Shown piece by piece: positions 1-5,381 of a DNA stretch of 5,381 bases (the stretch's first letter is position 1; each line of letters begins with the position of its first letter). The DNA is from an uncultured Oscillospiraceae bacterium. GTDB taxonomy: Bacteria > Bacillota_A > Clostridia > Oscillospirales > Oscillospiraceae. The notes under the pieces were generated by a model. The model worked only from the letters and a program-made list of their open reading frames with translations, searched no databases and was not told the origin of the DNA. The DNA is taken from the NCBI GenBank assembly GCA_934635515.1, contig CAKTZK010000087.1:1-5381 (forward strand). The letters are read 5' to 3'. Made by a program: the position numbers and the translations under genes.

Positions 1-362
1 ATCACGCCCACCACCGTCAGCGCCGCGCCGCCCAGGTAATATAGGGTAAACTTGGGCGTGCCCCATTCCCGCTCCAGGGTCGAGCCGATCCAGTAGTAAA
101 AATACAGGGCGATGAGCAGTGCAAAGGGACTGCTGTATCCAGGCACAAAGATGTAGGTCACGATCCGCCAGATCTCGCCGTGGAGCAGGCCGTTGAGGTT
201 AAAGGCCAAAAAGTCCAGTGCCGCCGCGTCGGCGTTGCGGCTGAGCATGGACAGGAAGTACACCACCGCATTACCGATGACGATGTACCGCATCAAATTG
301 GGAATACCAAACCGGGGATGGCGGGCGCAAAAGCGCTCCACCGAGTCGTAGATTTTTTTCAA
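1..362 (-). CDS. Rhomboid-like integral membrane protein, 3' end outside window
   Basis: The first 120 residues are visible. A short cytoplasmic N-terminus leads to a hydrophobic helix (about residues 26-40), then the sequence HGEIWRIVTYIFVP (61-74), a second helix (about 79-92), the segment IGSTLEREWGTPKF (92-105), and the start of a third helix. The GE-WR-T-F and LER-WG-F pattern is that of the rhomboid family (PF01694-like). Active rhomboid proteases carry an H-x3-N pair in the second helix; here that helix reads PFALLIALYFYYW, with neither residue, so this is probably a non-proteolytic relative. The serine GxSG region would lie beyond the window edge. The start is TTG at 362-360, chosen because AGGAGG (371-376) lies 8 bases upstream; a CTG codon directly before it is the only close alternative, and the first in-frame ATG is residue 24, inside the conserved region. 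The gene is divergent from the DUF6472-type gene. Family assignment is fairly firm; the function is unknown. Confidence 0.8.
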   Translation of the reverse strand, partial: MKKIYDSVERFCARHPRFGIPNLMRYIVIGNAVVYFLSMLSRNADAAALDFLAFNLNGLLHGEIWRIVTYIFVPGYSSPFALLIALYFYYWIGSTLEREWGTPKFTLYYLGGAALTVVGV

Positions 363-370
363 CAGGATGT

Positions 371-376
371 CCTCCT
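371..376 (-). promoter_or_regulatory. Ribosome binding site fixing the TTG start of the rhomboid-like gene
   Basis: A perfect AGGAGG on the minus strand, 8 bases before the TTG codon at 362-360. It supports a non-ATG start, because no ATG lies at a suitable distance. Confidence 0.8.
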
Positions 377-393
377 ACTTTTATTTTCACCTT

Positions 394-422
394 ATTGTAG
401 CCGAATCCCCGGGAAAAGTCAT
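394..422 (-). promoter_or_regulatory. Candidate sigma-A promoter of the rhomboid-like gene
   Basis: On the minus strand, -35 ATGACT (422-417; 4 of 6 match TTGACA) and -10 TACAAT (399-394; 5 of 6 match TATAAT) are separated by 17 bases. The predicted transcript would start near 387, giving a leader of about 25 bases with the AGGAGG site. This is read from consensus only. Confidence 0.55.
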
Positions 423-466
423 TACATTTCTTTGAATTTTTTCCCCATAGCCAAAAAATCCCCCCG

Positions 467-495
467 TTGACGGCGGCAAAACGGCGCAGTATAAT
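467..495 (+). promoter_or_regulatory. Strong sigma-A promoter of the DUF6472-type gene
   Basis: -35 TTGACG (467-472; 5 of 6) and a perfect -10 TATAAT (490-495) are separated by exactly 17 bases. Transcription should begin near 502, about 30 bases before the ATG at 533. This is the closest match to a housekeeping consensus in the window and suggests steady, high expression of a very small protein. It also shows that the in-frame TTG at 467 belongs to the -35 box and is not a start codon. Confidence 0.85.
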
Positions 496-520
496 AAAGA
501 AAAAGAAATCTGCGCCCGAG

Positions 521-527
521 AAGGAGG
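521..527 (+). promoter_or_regulatory. Ribosome binding site of the DUF6472-type gene
   Basis: AAGGAGG ends 5 bases before the ATG at 533. It settles the start over the longer reading that begins at 467. Confidence 0.85.
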
Positions 528-532
528 CCCCC

Positions 533-706
533 ATGAGCACCAAATGCGAAACCTGCGTCTACTATTCCTACGACGAGGAATACGACGATTATATCTGCGA
601 CATGGACCTGGATGAGGACGAAATGGTCCGTTTTCTCTCCGCCCGGGCCGATGCCTGCCCCTATTGGCGGCCCGGCGACGAGTACATCACCGCCCGAAAG
701 CAGTAA
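533..706 (+). CDS. Small acidic cysteine protein, DUF6472-type, 57 aa
   Basis: The protein begins MSTKCETCVYYSYDEEYDDY. It has a CxxC pair (C5, C8) and two more cysteines (C22, and C42 in a CPYW motif), a spacing that suggests a four-cysteine metal site, probably zinc. Residues 14-30 are strikingly acidic (11 Asp or Glu of 17), and the end reads GDEYITARKQ. The CE-C-Y-YDE-Y...LDEDEM-RFL...CPY...GDEY-RKQ layout matches what I recall of the DUF6472 family, a widespread Clostridia protein of about this length with no known role. There is no signal peptide or membrane segment, so it is probably cytoplasmic. It stands alone between a near-consensus promoter and a strong terminator and is therefore monocistronic. 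The ATG at 533 is supported by the ribosome site at 521-527. The gene call is firm; the metal binding is inference, and no function can be assigned. Confidence 0.85.
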   Translation: MSTKCETCVYYSYDEEYDDYICDMDLDEDEMVRFLSARADACPYWRPGDEYITARKQ

Positions 707-716
707 AATGAAAAGC

Positions 717-757
717 AAGAGAAGGTGCCGATCCTCTGTCGGCACCTTCTCTTATTT
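717..757. terminator. Bidirectional intrinsic terminator between convergent genes
   Basis: A perfect 15-base-pair stem has its left arm at 717-731 and right arm at 739-753, with a 7-base loop (TCCTCTG). On the plus strand it is followed by ATTTTT. On the minus strand the stem is followed by TTTTCATTTT (714-705). It lies directly after the DUF6472-type stop codon and abuts the stop codon of the GerMN lipoprotein gene, so it should end both transcripts and insulate the two units. Confidence 0.9.
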
Positions 758-1657
758 TTAAGGTCTGATCGGATTTTCAATGTCCACGGTTCCCAGCTTG
801 GCCCGGTAGCCGCCGTTGACCATAAACTGCACCCTTTCCACACCCTTCAGGCTGCACAAAGAGCGCACAAGGCCCTGCACCAGGTTTTCCTGGTCGATAT
901 TCGTGGTGTCGCAAAGGGTTTTGTAGTCCCCGTAGGTGAGATTCAGGCAGCAAATATCCCCGTCCAGCCAGACACTGGAGAGATTGATGCCCTCCGGCAG
1001 AAGGCTCACCAGCCCCTCTGTTTCCGGTCCCTCCAGCAGAGCCTCCAGTACACGGCTGCAGTGATTCTCCCCCTCGTAAATGAGCAGCTCCCGCTTTTCA
1101 GGCCGCAGGACCCCCTCCCTATCCGGAAAATACAGGGCTACCGGCACCACCTTTACCACGTCCTCCGAGCTGGTCAGCAGCACATCTCCCGTGGTCAGTG
1201 CCTGTCCCTGCTCCCCTGACAGCGACTCTCCCTCTACCAGGATCTGGATCCGCCGCACGCCGGGGATCTGGGAGGCAGTCAGCGTAATGCAGTAATCCGC
1301 CACCGTCAGGTCGAACTCGGACAATCGCCCGTAGGCCCCGGAAAAATCCAGCACCGCCACTCCCCCGGACACGCTGCACTGCAAAAGCTGCGTCCCCTGA
1401 GGAATGGGAGACGAGAAATCCAGACCTCCGTCCGTATTCATCAGCAGCCGCACCACTTCCCGCACCTGCCGCTCGGCCTCCTGCTCCTCCCACTGTGACC
1501 AGTCAATGGCCTGGGACTGCAGCACATCGCCCCCCGCTTTAAACTCCGCAGCGGGGTAGAAAAGGTGCATCTGCCGCTCCTCCTCCGGGCTTCCCGAGCA
1601 GCCCGCCAGCAGCAGTGCCAGCACAATACAGGTGAACAGTATCCATCCTTTTTTCAT
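758..1657 (-). CDS. GerMN-domain lipoprotein, last gene of the two-component operon
   Basis: This 299-residue protein starts with a lipoprotein signal: MKK, a hydrophobic stretch (5-18) and the lipobox LAGC with the lipidated cysteine at 20. It should be anchored on the outer face of the cytoplasmic membrane. Two GerMN-type domains follow, at about 66-155 (VLDFSGAYG, TLTASQIPGVRRIQILVEG) and about 173-292 (VALYFPD, VLEALLEGP, LPEGINLSSVWLDGD, VQGLVRSLCSLKGVERVQFMVNG). GerMN domains occur in Bacillus GerM, a spore and germination protein, and in actinobacterial LpqB, which is linked to the MtrB kinase. The ATG overlaps the kinase stop as ATGA, with GAGGTGA just upstream, so translation is coupled. 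The position after a kinase suggests an extracytoplasmic partner or modulator of that sensor rather than a spore protein; this is inference. The second domain is cysteine-rich (C200, C236, C237, C249, C268), which is unusual for an exported protein. Confidence 0.88.
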   Translation of the reverse strand: MKKGWILFTCIVLALLLAGCSGSPEEERQMHLFYPAAEFKAGGDVLQSQAIDWSQWEEQEAERQVREVVRLLMNTDGGLDFSSPIPQGTQLLQCSVSGGVAVLDFSGAYGRLSEFDLTVADYCITLTASQIPGVRRIQILVEGESLSGEQGQALTTGDVLLTSSEDVVKVVPVALYFPDREGVLRPEKRELLIYEGENHCSRVLEALLEGPETEGLVSLLPEGINLSSVWLDGDICCLNLTYGDYKTLCDTTNIDQENLVQGLVRSLCSLKGVERVQFMVNGGYRAKLGTVDIENPIRP

Positions 1658-3057
1658 GCCGTCACCTCGCCTGCCTGCTTAAATCGCACCGTAAACACCG
1701 TTCCGCCGCCTTCCCGGGCGGCAACGGTAATTTCACCGCAGCGCCTGCGCACCGTGTCACCCACGATACTCAGGCCCAGGCCCGTGCCGCCGATCTCCCG
1801 GGAGCGGGCCTTGTCCACCCGGTAAAAACGCTGGAAAATATGGGGCATATCCTCGGCCGGGATCCCCATACCGTTATCCTCCACGGTCATCAGCACCCAG
1901 CCGTCCCGTGCGGCAGCAGCCGCATGCACAAAGCCTCCCGGCGCCGTATATTTCACGGCATTTTCCATGAGATTATACAGGATCTGGTGAATGTCGCCCT
2001 CTGTCGCCAGCACCACCGCGCCCTCCTCTGCCTGCCAGGTAAGGTCTATTTCCCTCTGTCCTGCCACCGGCTGCAGCATACGTCCGGCACGGTCCAGGAC
2101 CTTTTTGACCTGCACCGGGACCGCTGGCTCCAGAACGCCGCTGTCCAGCCTTGTCAGCCGCAGCAGATCCTCGGTAATGCGCTGCAGCCGGGTGGCCTCA
2201 TCACCGATGTCCGCAACAAATTCCCGGGTGGTCGCCGGGTCAATGTCCTCCGTCTGCAAAATGGAATCCGTCAGCAGCTTGATGCCGGCCAAAGGCGTTT
2301 TCATCTCGTGGGACGCGTCGGACACAAAGCGCCGCCGAGCCTCCTCCGTTGTCTGCAAACGGCTTGTAAGGCTGTTGAATTCCGCGGCGATCTGGGCGAT
2401 CTCGTCTGAGCCCTCCACCGCGGCCCTGTGGTTATAAGAGCCCTCCCGCACCTGACTGATGGCCTGCAGCAGGCGGCTGATCCGCCCGGCAAAGAGCCGG
2501 GACAGCAGCAGACTAATTCCAATGGCTATGATCGCCACCGCCGCCGAAATGGTAATAAGGTTTTTCTGCAGATCCTTCAGCAGCGTTCCCTGCTGCGCAT
2601 CATACTGATAGGCGTAGACCACGCCGATGATCTGGTTTCGATACACCACCGGTGCCGCCCCCCGGCTGAGGAAGGCTTCCCCGTCAAAAGCGCAGTAAAA
2701 GGTGTCGTCTCCGTCCAGCGCCTGGGCGATTTCCGTGTAAAAGGCATACTGCCCCCTGGCGTTTTCCTGCAGGCGGGTGTCATAGAGCACCCGGCCTGCG
2801 GTGTCCGTGACCATCACGCGGCTCACGCCCGTCTCCTCCAGGCCGGAGAGGGCCTTCTCCACGTTCCCCTCCGTCAGGGACGAGAGGCCAGCCAGCGCCG
2901 ACTCCATCACCTTCACGCTGCTGCTCACCGTAGCTTCCTTGGAGCGAAATACTAAGTTCTGAGAGGCCAGGAGCGGATAGGTGTTGAGGATGATCAGCAC
3001 CACAATAATGATGGACAGATAGCTCAGGCCGATCTTAAACTGCAGACTGCTCTTCAT
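1654..3057 (-). CDS. Membrane sensor histidine kinase with extracytoplasmic sensor and HAMP domain
   Basis: A 467-residue kinase. TM1 spans about residues 12-31, and an extracytoplasmic region of about 130 residues (about 35-165; VMVTDTAGRVLYDTR and GVVYAYQYD resemble a Cache/PAS-like sensor) is followed by TM2 (about 167-187). A HAMP domain (about 188-240) leads to the H-box FVSDASHEMKTPLAGI with the phosphorylated H250. The ATPase domain has N-box NLMENAVKYT (N366), G1 DNGMGI (394-399), F-box FQRFYRVD and G2 GTGLGLSIV. All catalytic motifs are intact, so it should autophosphorylate and pass phosphate to the adjacent regulator. The start overlaps the regulator gene by 23 bases with no good ribosome site, so it probably relies on translational coupling. 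The end overlaps the GerMN gene by 4 bases. The ligand is not evident. It resembles the PhoR/MtrB-type class in layout, but I would not give a gene name. Confidence 0.95.
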   Translation of the reverse strand: MKSSLQFKIGLSYLSIIIVVLIILNTYPLLASQNLVFRSKEATVSSSVKVMESALAGLSSLTEGNVEKALSGLEETGVSRVMVTDTAGRVLYDTRLQENARGQYAFYTEIAQALDGDDTFYCAFDGEAFLSRGAAPVVYRNQIIGVVYAYQYDAQQGTLLKDLQKNLITISAAVAIIAIGISLLLSRLFAGRISRLLQAISQVREGSYNHRAAVEGSDEIAQIAAEFNSLTSRLQTTEEARRRFVSDASHEMKTPLAGIKLLTDSILQTEDIDPATTREFVADIGDEATRLQRITEDLLRLTRLDSGVLEPAVPVQVKKVLDRAGRMLQPVAGQREIDLTWQAEEGAVVLATEGDIHQILYNLMENAVKYTAPGGFVHAAAAARDGWVLMTVEDNGMGIPAEDMPHIFQRFYRVDKARSREIGGTGLGLSIVGDTVRRRCGEITVAAREGGGTVFTVRFKQAGEVTA

Positions 3058-3736
3058 TTTGAAAATAGTATCCCACTCCCCACTTGGTCAGAATATACCT
3101 CGGCTGTGCCGGGTCCGGCTCCAGCTTTTCCCGCAGCCGCCGGATATGCACATCCACCGTGCGGTAGTCCCCGGCATAAGTGTAGCCCCATACCTGGTCC
3201 ATCAGCTTTTCCCGGCTGAACACATGCCGTGGATTTTTCATCAGCACCTCCAGCAGCTCATATTCCTTGGCGGTCAGGTCCACCACCCGGCCCTCCCGCA
3301 GGGCCACCCGCTGGCTCATGTCCAGGGTGAACTCGCTGCAGCGCAGGCGTGTGTCCTCCTCCTTTTGGCGCTTGCTTCCGGCGGCTCTGCGCAGCAGCGC
3401 CCGGATGCGGGCCTTCAGCTCCAGGATATTAAAGGGCTTTGTCACGTAGTCGTCCGCCCCGCAGGCAAAGCCCATGATCTTGTCGCTGTCCTCGCTTTTC
3501 GCCGTGAGCATAATGATAGGCACGTCGGAAAAGCTCCGTATCTCCATGCATGCCTCGCTTCCGGATTTTCCCGGCATCATCCAGTCCAGGATGATCAGGT
3601 CAAAGCACTCCTTGCGCGCCAGCTCCACCGCGGCGGTGCCGTCATAGGCGGCCTCCACCTCATATCCCTCATTCTGCAGGTTAAAGGTGATTCCCTTTAC
3701 AAGCAGCTTCTCGTCATCAACGACCAGTATCTTCAT
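3035..3736 (-). CDS. OmpR/PhoB-family response regulator
   Basis: A 233-residue transcription factor. The receiver domain (about 1-115) has the acidic pair D7-D8, phosphoacceptor D51 in ILDWMMP, switch T78 in IIMLTAK, and K100 in TKPF. A linker (about 116-130) leads to a winged-helix DNA-binding domain (about 130-229) with LTAKEYELLEVLMKNP, FSREKLMDQVWGY, RTVDVHIRRLREKLE and the closing GVGYYF. All key residues are present, so it should be phosphorylated by the downstream kinase and bind direct repeats. The ATG at 3736 is preferred: GGAGG (3744-3748) lies 7 bases upstream, and the ATG forms an ATGA overlap with the stop of the preceding ComEA-like gene. Likely targets, by inference only, are its own operon and the divergent carboxypeptidase gene. 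Confidence 0.95.
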   Translation of the reverse strand: MKILVVDDEKLLVKGITFNLQNEGYEVEAAYDGTAAVELARKECFDLIILDWMMPGKSGSEACMEIRSFSDVPIIMLTAKSEDSDKIMGFACGADDYVTKPFNILELKARIRALLRRAAGSKRQKEEDTRLRCSEFTLDMSQRVALREGRVVDLTAKEYELLEVLMKNPRHVFSREKLMDQVWGYTYAGDYRTVDVHIRRLREKLEPDPAQPRYILTKWGVGYYFQNEEQSAV

Positions 3737-4092
3737 GGTGTATCCTCCGTGCAAACAAGATATCTAATGTTCTCTATAAGGCTGGGCCCGATGCCCTTCA
3801 CATTGTCCAGCTCCTCGATCGTCTGAAACGGCCCATTCTCCTCCCGATAGGCAATGATGCGCTCCGCCAGGGTCGGACCGATCCCCTCCACCTCCACAAG
3901 CTCCTCCTTGGAGGCGGTGTTGATGTTCACCGGGCGGATGGGCTCCGTCTGGGCCTGGGTGTGCTCGGTGGTGATCTGCCACGCGCTGTCCCCCTGTCTT
4001 GAGACCCGAAGCAGCACCATGGCCGCCGCAAACAGTACCGCCAGCAGCAAGATCGCTATTTCCGTTTTTGTCAGATGAATTCCGTGTTTCAC
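3733..4092 (-). CDS. Short membrane-anchored ComEA-like helix-hairpin-helix protein
   Basis: A 119-residue protein: a short basic N-terminus, one membrane helix (about 12-28), a polar Gln/Thr-rich linker (about 29-54), and a tandem helix-hairpin-helix module (55-112) starting with the hallmark VNINTASKEELVEVEGIG and followed by ERIIAYREENGPF and LDNVKGIGPSLIENI. This C-terminal module is that of ComEA, the membrane DNA receptor of competence, so double-stranded DNA binding outside the cell is plausible. The SLBB domain usually found between the helix and the HhH module in Bacillus ComEA (about 200 residues) is missing, and no comEC follows. I prefer the GTG at 4092-4090, because GGTGGAG lies 6 bases upstream; the GTG at 4104, four codons earlier, has no good site. 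It is the first gene of the operon, and its stop overlaps the regulator start as ATGA. Its role in a signalling operon is unclear. Confidence 0.87.
   Translation of the reverse strand: MKHGIHLTKTEIAILLLAVLFAAAMVLLRVSRQGDSAWQITTEHTQAQTEPIRPVNINTASKEELVEVEGIGPTLAERIIAYREENGPFQTIEELDNVKGIGPSLIENIRYLVCTEDTP
3744..3748 (-). promoter_or_regulatory. Ribosome binding site of the response regulator
   Basis: GGAGG lies 7 bases before the ATG at 3736-3734, inside the last codons of the ComEA-like gene. It rules out the TTG at 3754 as the start and shows that the regulator is made by coupled translation. Confidence 0.8.
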
Positions 4093-4098
4093 TGTTGA

Positions 4099-4107
4099 CT
4101 CCACCTT
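4099..4107 (-). promoter_or_regulatory. Ribosome binding site deciding the GTG start of the ComEA-like gene
   Basis: AAGGTGGAG on the minus strand ends 6 bases before the GTG at 4092-4090. The alternative GTG at 4104-4102 lies within this element, so it is unlikely to be the start. Confidence 0.6.
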
Positions 4108-4132
4108 GGTTTTTGCTTATAATTGACTTTAG

Positions 4133-4160
4133 TTCACATAATTCGTTTATGGGCTATTCT
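4133..4160 (+). promoter_or_regulatory. Candidate promoter of the carboxypeptidase gene
   Basis: -35 TTCACA (4133-4138; 5 of 6) and -10 TATTCT (4155-4160; 4 of 6) are separated by 16 bases. This predicts a start near 4167 and a leader of about 24 bases. An alternative -35, TTGACT at 4123-4128, has only a weak -10 partner (TTTATG at 4146). The assignment is tentative. Confidence 0.4.
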
Positions 4161-4162
4161 GT

Positions 4163-4171
4163 ATTATATCA
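4163..4171 (-). promoter_or_regulatory. Extended -10 promoter of the ComEA-like/two-component operon
   Basis: On the minus strand the sequence reads TGATATAAT: a perfect TATAAT (4168-4163) preceded by the TGn extension. The -35 region (around 4186-4191, TGGTCG) is poor, which fits an extended -10 promoter or one helped by an activator. The predicted start near 4156 gives a leader of about 65 bases. It lies only 2 bases from the candidate -10 of the divergent gene, so polymerases bound to the two would collide. Confidence 0.6.
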
Positions 4172-4190
4172 TAACTGGAGAAGAACGACC

Positions 4191-5381
4191 ATGAAAATTC
4201 GACGATTTTTATCTGTTTTTTTGCTTTCCGTCCTTATGACGGTGCTTTTCCTGACGCCCCAGGCTTCTGCGCTGGAAAATCCCACCCTGGACGCCAAGTG
4301 CGCCCTGCTGATGGACGAAAGCACCGGCCGCATGCTCTACGGTCTCAATGAAAAGCAGAAGGCCTATCCGGCCAGCATCACCAAGGTCATGACCGCCCTG
4401 CTGACCCTGGAGGCCGTGGACCGGGGCGATCTGTCCCTCACCCAGCCCATCACGGCCTCCCAGGTGGCCGTCAGCAGCATTGACGAGGACAGCAGCACCG
4501 CCGGCATCGAGGCCGGCGAGGTCCTTACGGTGGAGCAGCTGCTCAACTGCCTGCTCATCGTCTCCGCCAACGAGGCCGCCAACGTTCTTGCCGAGGCCGT
4601 GTCCGGCTCCATTGCGGACTTTGTTGCCCTGATGAATCAGCGCGCCCAGGAGCTAGGCTGCGAGGGCACGCATTTTGCCAATACCAACGGTCTGCACGAC
4701 CCCGACCACTATACCACCGCCTGGGACATCTATCTTATCGCCCATGAGGCTATGAAGCACGACGTTTTCATGACTATCTGCGGCAGCAAATCCTATAATG
4801 TGCCCGCCACCAATATGTCCGACGTCCGGGAGCTCCATTCCACCAACGCCCTCATCTCCAACTGGCGCACCCTGGGCTATATCTATGACTATGCCGACGG
4901 GCTCAAGACCGGCTATACCGACGAGGCGGGCCGCTGCCTGCTGTCTACCGCCATCAAGGATGGCCGCCGTCTGGTGGCCGTGGTCCTGGGCAGTGATACA
5001 AAGGTCATCGGCGGTGAAGAGAAACTCATGAACTTTGTAGACTCCGCCACCCTGCTGGATTGGGGCTATAATAACTTCAGCATGCAGACCATCTTCACCA
5101 AGGAGGATCTCATCCAGGAGGTGCCGGTAAAGCTCAGCAAGGAGACCAACGCCGTGCTGGTGCACACCGCCGAGGACGTGGAGATCCTGCTGCCCAACGA
5201 TGTCACGCCCGACCTGCTGGAGCGCAAGGTCACCGTATACGGTGACACCGCCTTCGCCCCCATCGCCGTGGATCAGGAGCTGGGCGAAATGACCCTGAGC
5301 TATGACGGCTATGACTATGCCACCGTAAAGCTCCTGGCCGCCGACAGCGTCAGCGTCAACCATTTCCTCCAGGGCAAGTAC
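4191..5381 (+). CDS. D-alanyl-D-alanine carboxypeptidase (DacF/PBP5 family), 3' end outside window
   Basis: 397 residues are visible with no stop codon. A Sec signal peptide (MKIRRFLSVF, hydrophobic to about 22) ends in ASA (25-27), a likely cleavage site. The penicillin-binding fold of peptidase family S11 follows, with all three active-site motifs: SITK (nucleophile S62, K65), SAN (125-127) and KTGYT (239-243). It removes the terminal D-Ala from peptidoglycan pentapeptides outside the membrane, limiting cross-linking, and should bind beta-lactams. Other family signatures are ASQVAVSSIDEDSS, FANTNGLHDPDHYTT and the C-terminal beta-rich PBP5_C-like domain from about 298. The membrane-anchoring end expected in this family would lie past the edge. 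The ATG at 4191 has GGAG 10 bases upstream, a slightly long gap. It is divergent from the two-component operon. Whether it is the vegetative (DacA) or sporulation (DacF) type cannot be decided here. Confidence 0.95.
   Translation, partial: MKIRRFLSVFLLSVLMTVLFLTPQASALENPTLDAKCALLMDESTGRMLYGLNEKQKAYPASITKVMTALLTLEAVDRGDLSLTQPITASQVAVSSIDEDSSTAGIEAGEVLTVEQLLNCLLIVSANEAANVLAEAVSGSIADFVALMNQRAQELGCEGTHFANTNGLHDPDHYTTAWDIYLIAHEAMKHDVFMTICGSKSYNVPATNMSDVRELHSTNALISNWRTLGYIYDYADGLKTGYTDEAGRCLLSTAIKDGRRLVAVVLGSDTKVIGGEEKLMNFVDSATLLDWGYNNFSMQTIFTKEDLIQEVPVKLSKETNAVLVHTAEDVEILLPNDVTPDLLERKVTVYGDTAFAPIAVDQELGEMTLSYDGYDYATVKLLAADSVSVNHFLQGKY

Noticed and set aside
180..470. 96-codon open frame on the plus strand over the rhomboid-like gene
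   Set aside because: It opposes conserved rhomboid motifs, crosses the divergent promoter region and has no ribosome site.
467..532. Upstream extension of the DUF6472-type gene from a TTG at 467
   Set aside because: The TTG is the -35 box and the extension spans the -10 and the probable transcription start; the ATG at 533 has its own AAGGAGG.
758..1657. Spore germination role (gerM) for the GerMN protein
   Set aside because: Only the domain is shared; the operon with a kinase and regulator gives no sporulation context, so no gerM symbol was assigned.
1840..2437. Plus-strand open frames opposite the histidine kinase
   Set aside because: The kinase H, N, G1, F and G2 boxes all lie on the minus strand, and the antisense products are low-complexity with no ribosome site.
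3737..3754. TTG start at 3754 for the response regulator
   Set aside because: It would add six residues before the normal MKILVVDDE start and includes the GGAGG site; family length and spacing favour the ATG at 3736.
3059..3826. 255-codon open frame on the plus strand opposite the response regulator
   Set aside because: It is antisense to a gene with every receiver and winged-helix motif intact, shows no known domain, and long antisense frames are expected at this GC content.
4116..4121. Second minus-strand -10 (TATAAG) for the ComEA-like operon
   Set aside because: No acceptable -35 lies 16-18 bases upstream and there is no TGn extension; the element at 4163-4171 is much better.
4653..5363. 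236-codon open frame on the minus strand opposite the carboxypeptidase
   Set aside because: The plus strand encodes the SAN-KTG penicillin-binding fold across this region; the Gly/Val/Ile/Asp-rich antisense product is a by-product of GNC codon use.

Overview
This window looks like chromosomal DNA from a fairly GC-rich Clostridia bacterium, most likely a gut Oscillospiraceae-type organism. The clues are strong AGGAGG-type ribosome sites, sigma-A promoters, codons ending mostly in G or C, a DUF6472-type small protein, and a histidine kinase of the type common in Clostridia. This placement is inference from gene content; no marker gene for taxonomy is present. I see no mobile element, tRNA, rRNA or CRISPR array.

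Left end (1-760): a rhomboid-like membrane protein on the minus strand runs off the left edge. It is divergent from a 57-residue, cysteine-bearing, very acidic DUF6472-type protein on the plus strand. Each has its own recognisable promoter in the intergenic region. The small gene ends at a strong hairpin that also serves as the terminator of the operon converging from the right.

Centre (758-4092, minus strand): a tightly packed four-gene operon, transcribed from right to left. The order is a membrane-anchored ComEA-like helix-hairpin-helix protein, an OmpR/PhoB-type response regulator, a two-transmembrane HAMP histidine kinase, and a lipoprotein with two GerMN domains. Two junctions are 4-base ATGA overlaps and the third is a 23-base overlap, so translation is probably coupled throughout. 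The regulator-kinase-GerMN lipoprotein order parallels the actinobacterial mtrA-mtrB-lpqB module. That suggests an envelope-sensing pathway in which the lipoprotein may modulate the kinase outside the membrane.

Right end (4191-5381, plus strand): a secreted D-alanyl-D-alanine carboxypeptidase (DacF/PBP5 family) is transcribed divergently from the operon. The promoter regions share about 100 bases of AT-rich DNA, in which an extended -10 for the operon lies just beyond the candidate -10 of the carboxypeptidase gene. This makes co-regulation, or control of the peptidoglycan enzyme by the response regulator, plausible but unproven. The carboxypeptidase gene is cut by the right edge.
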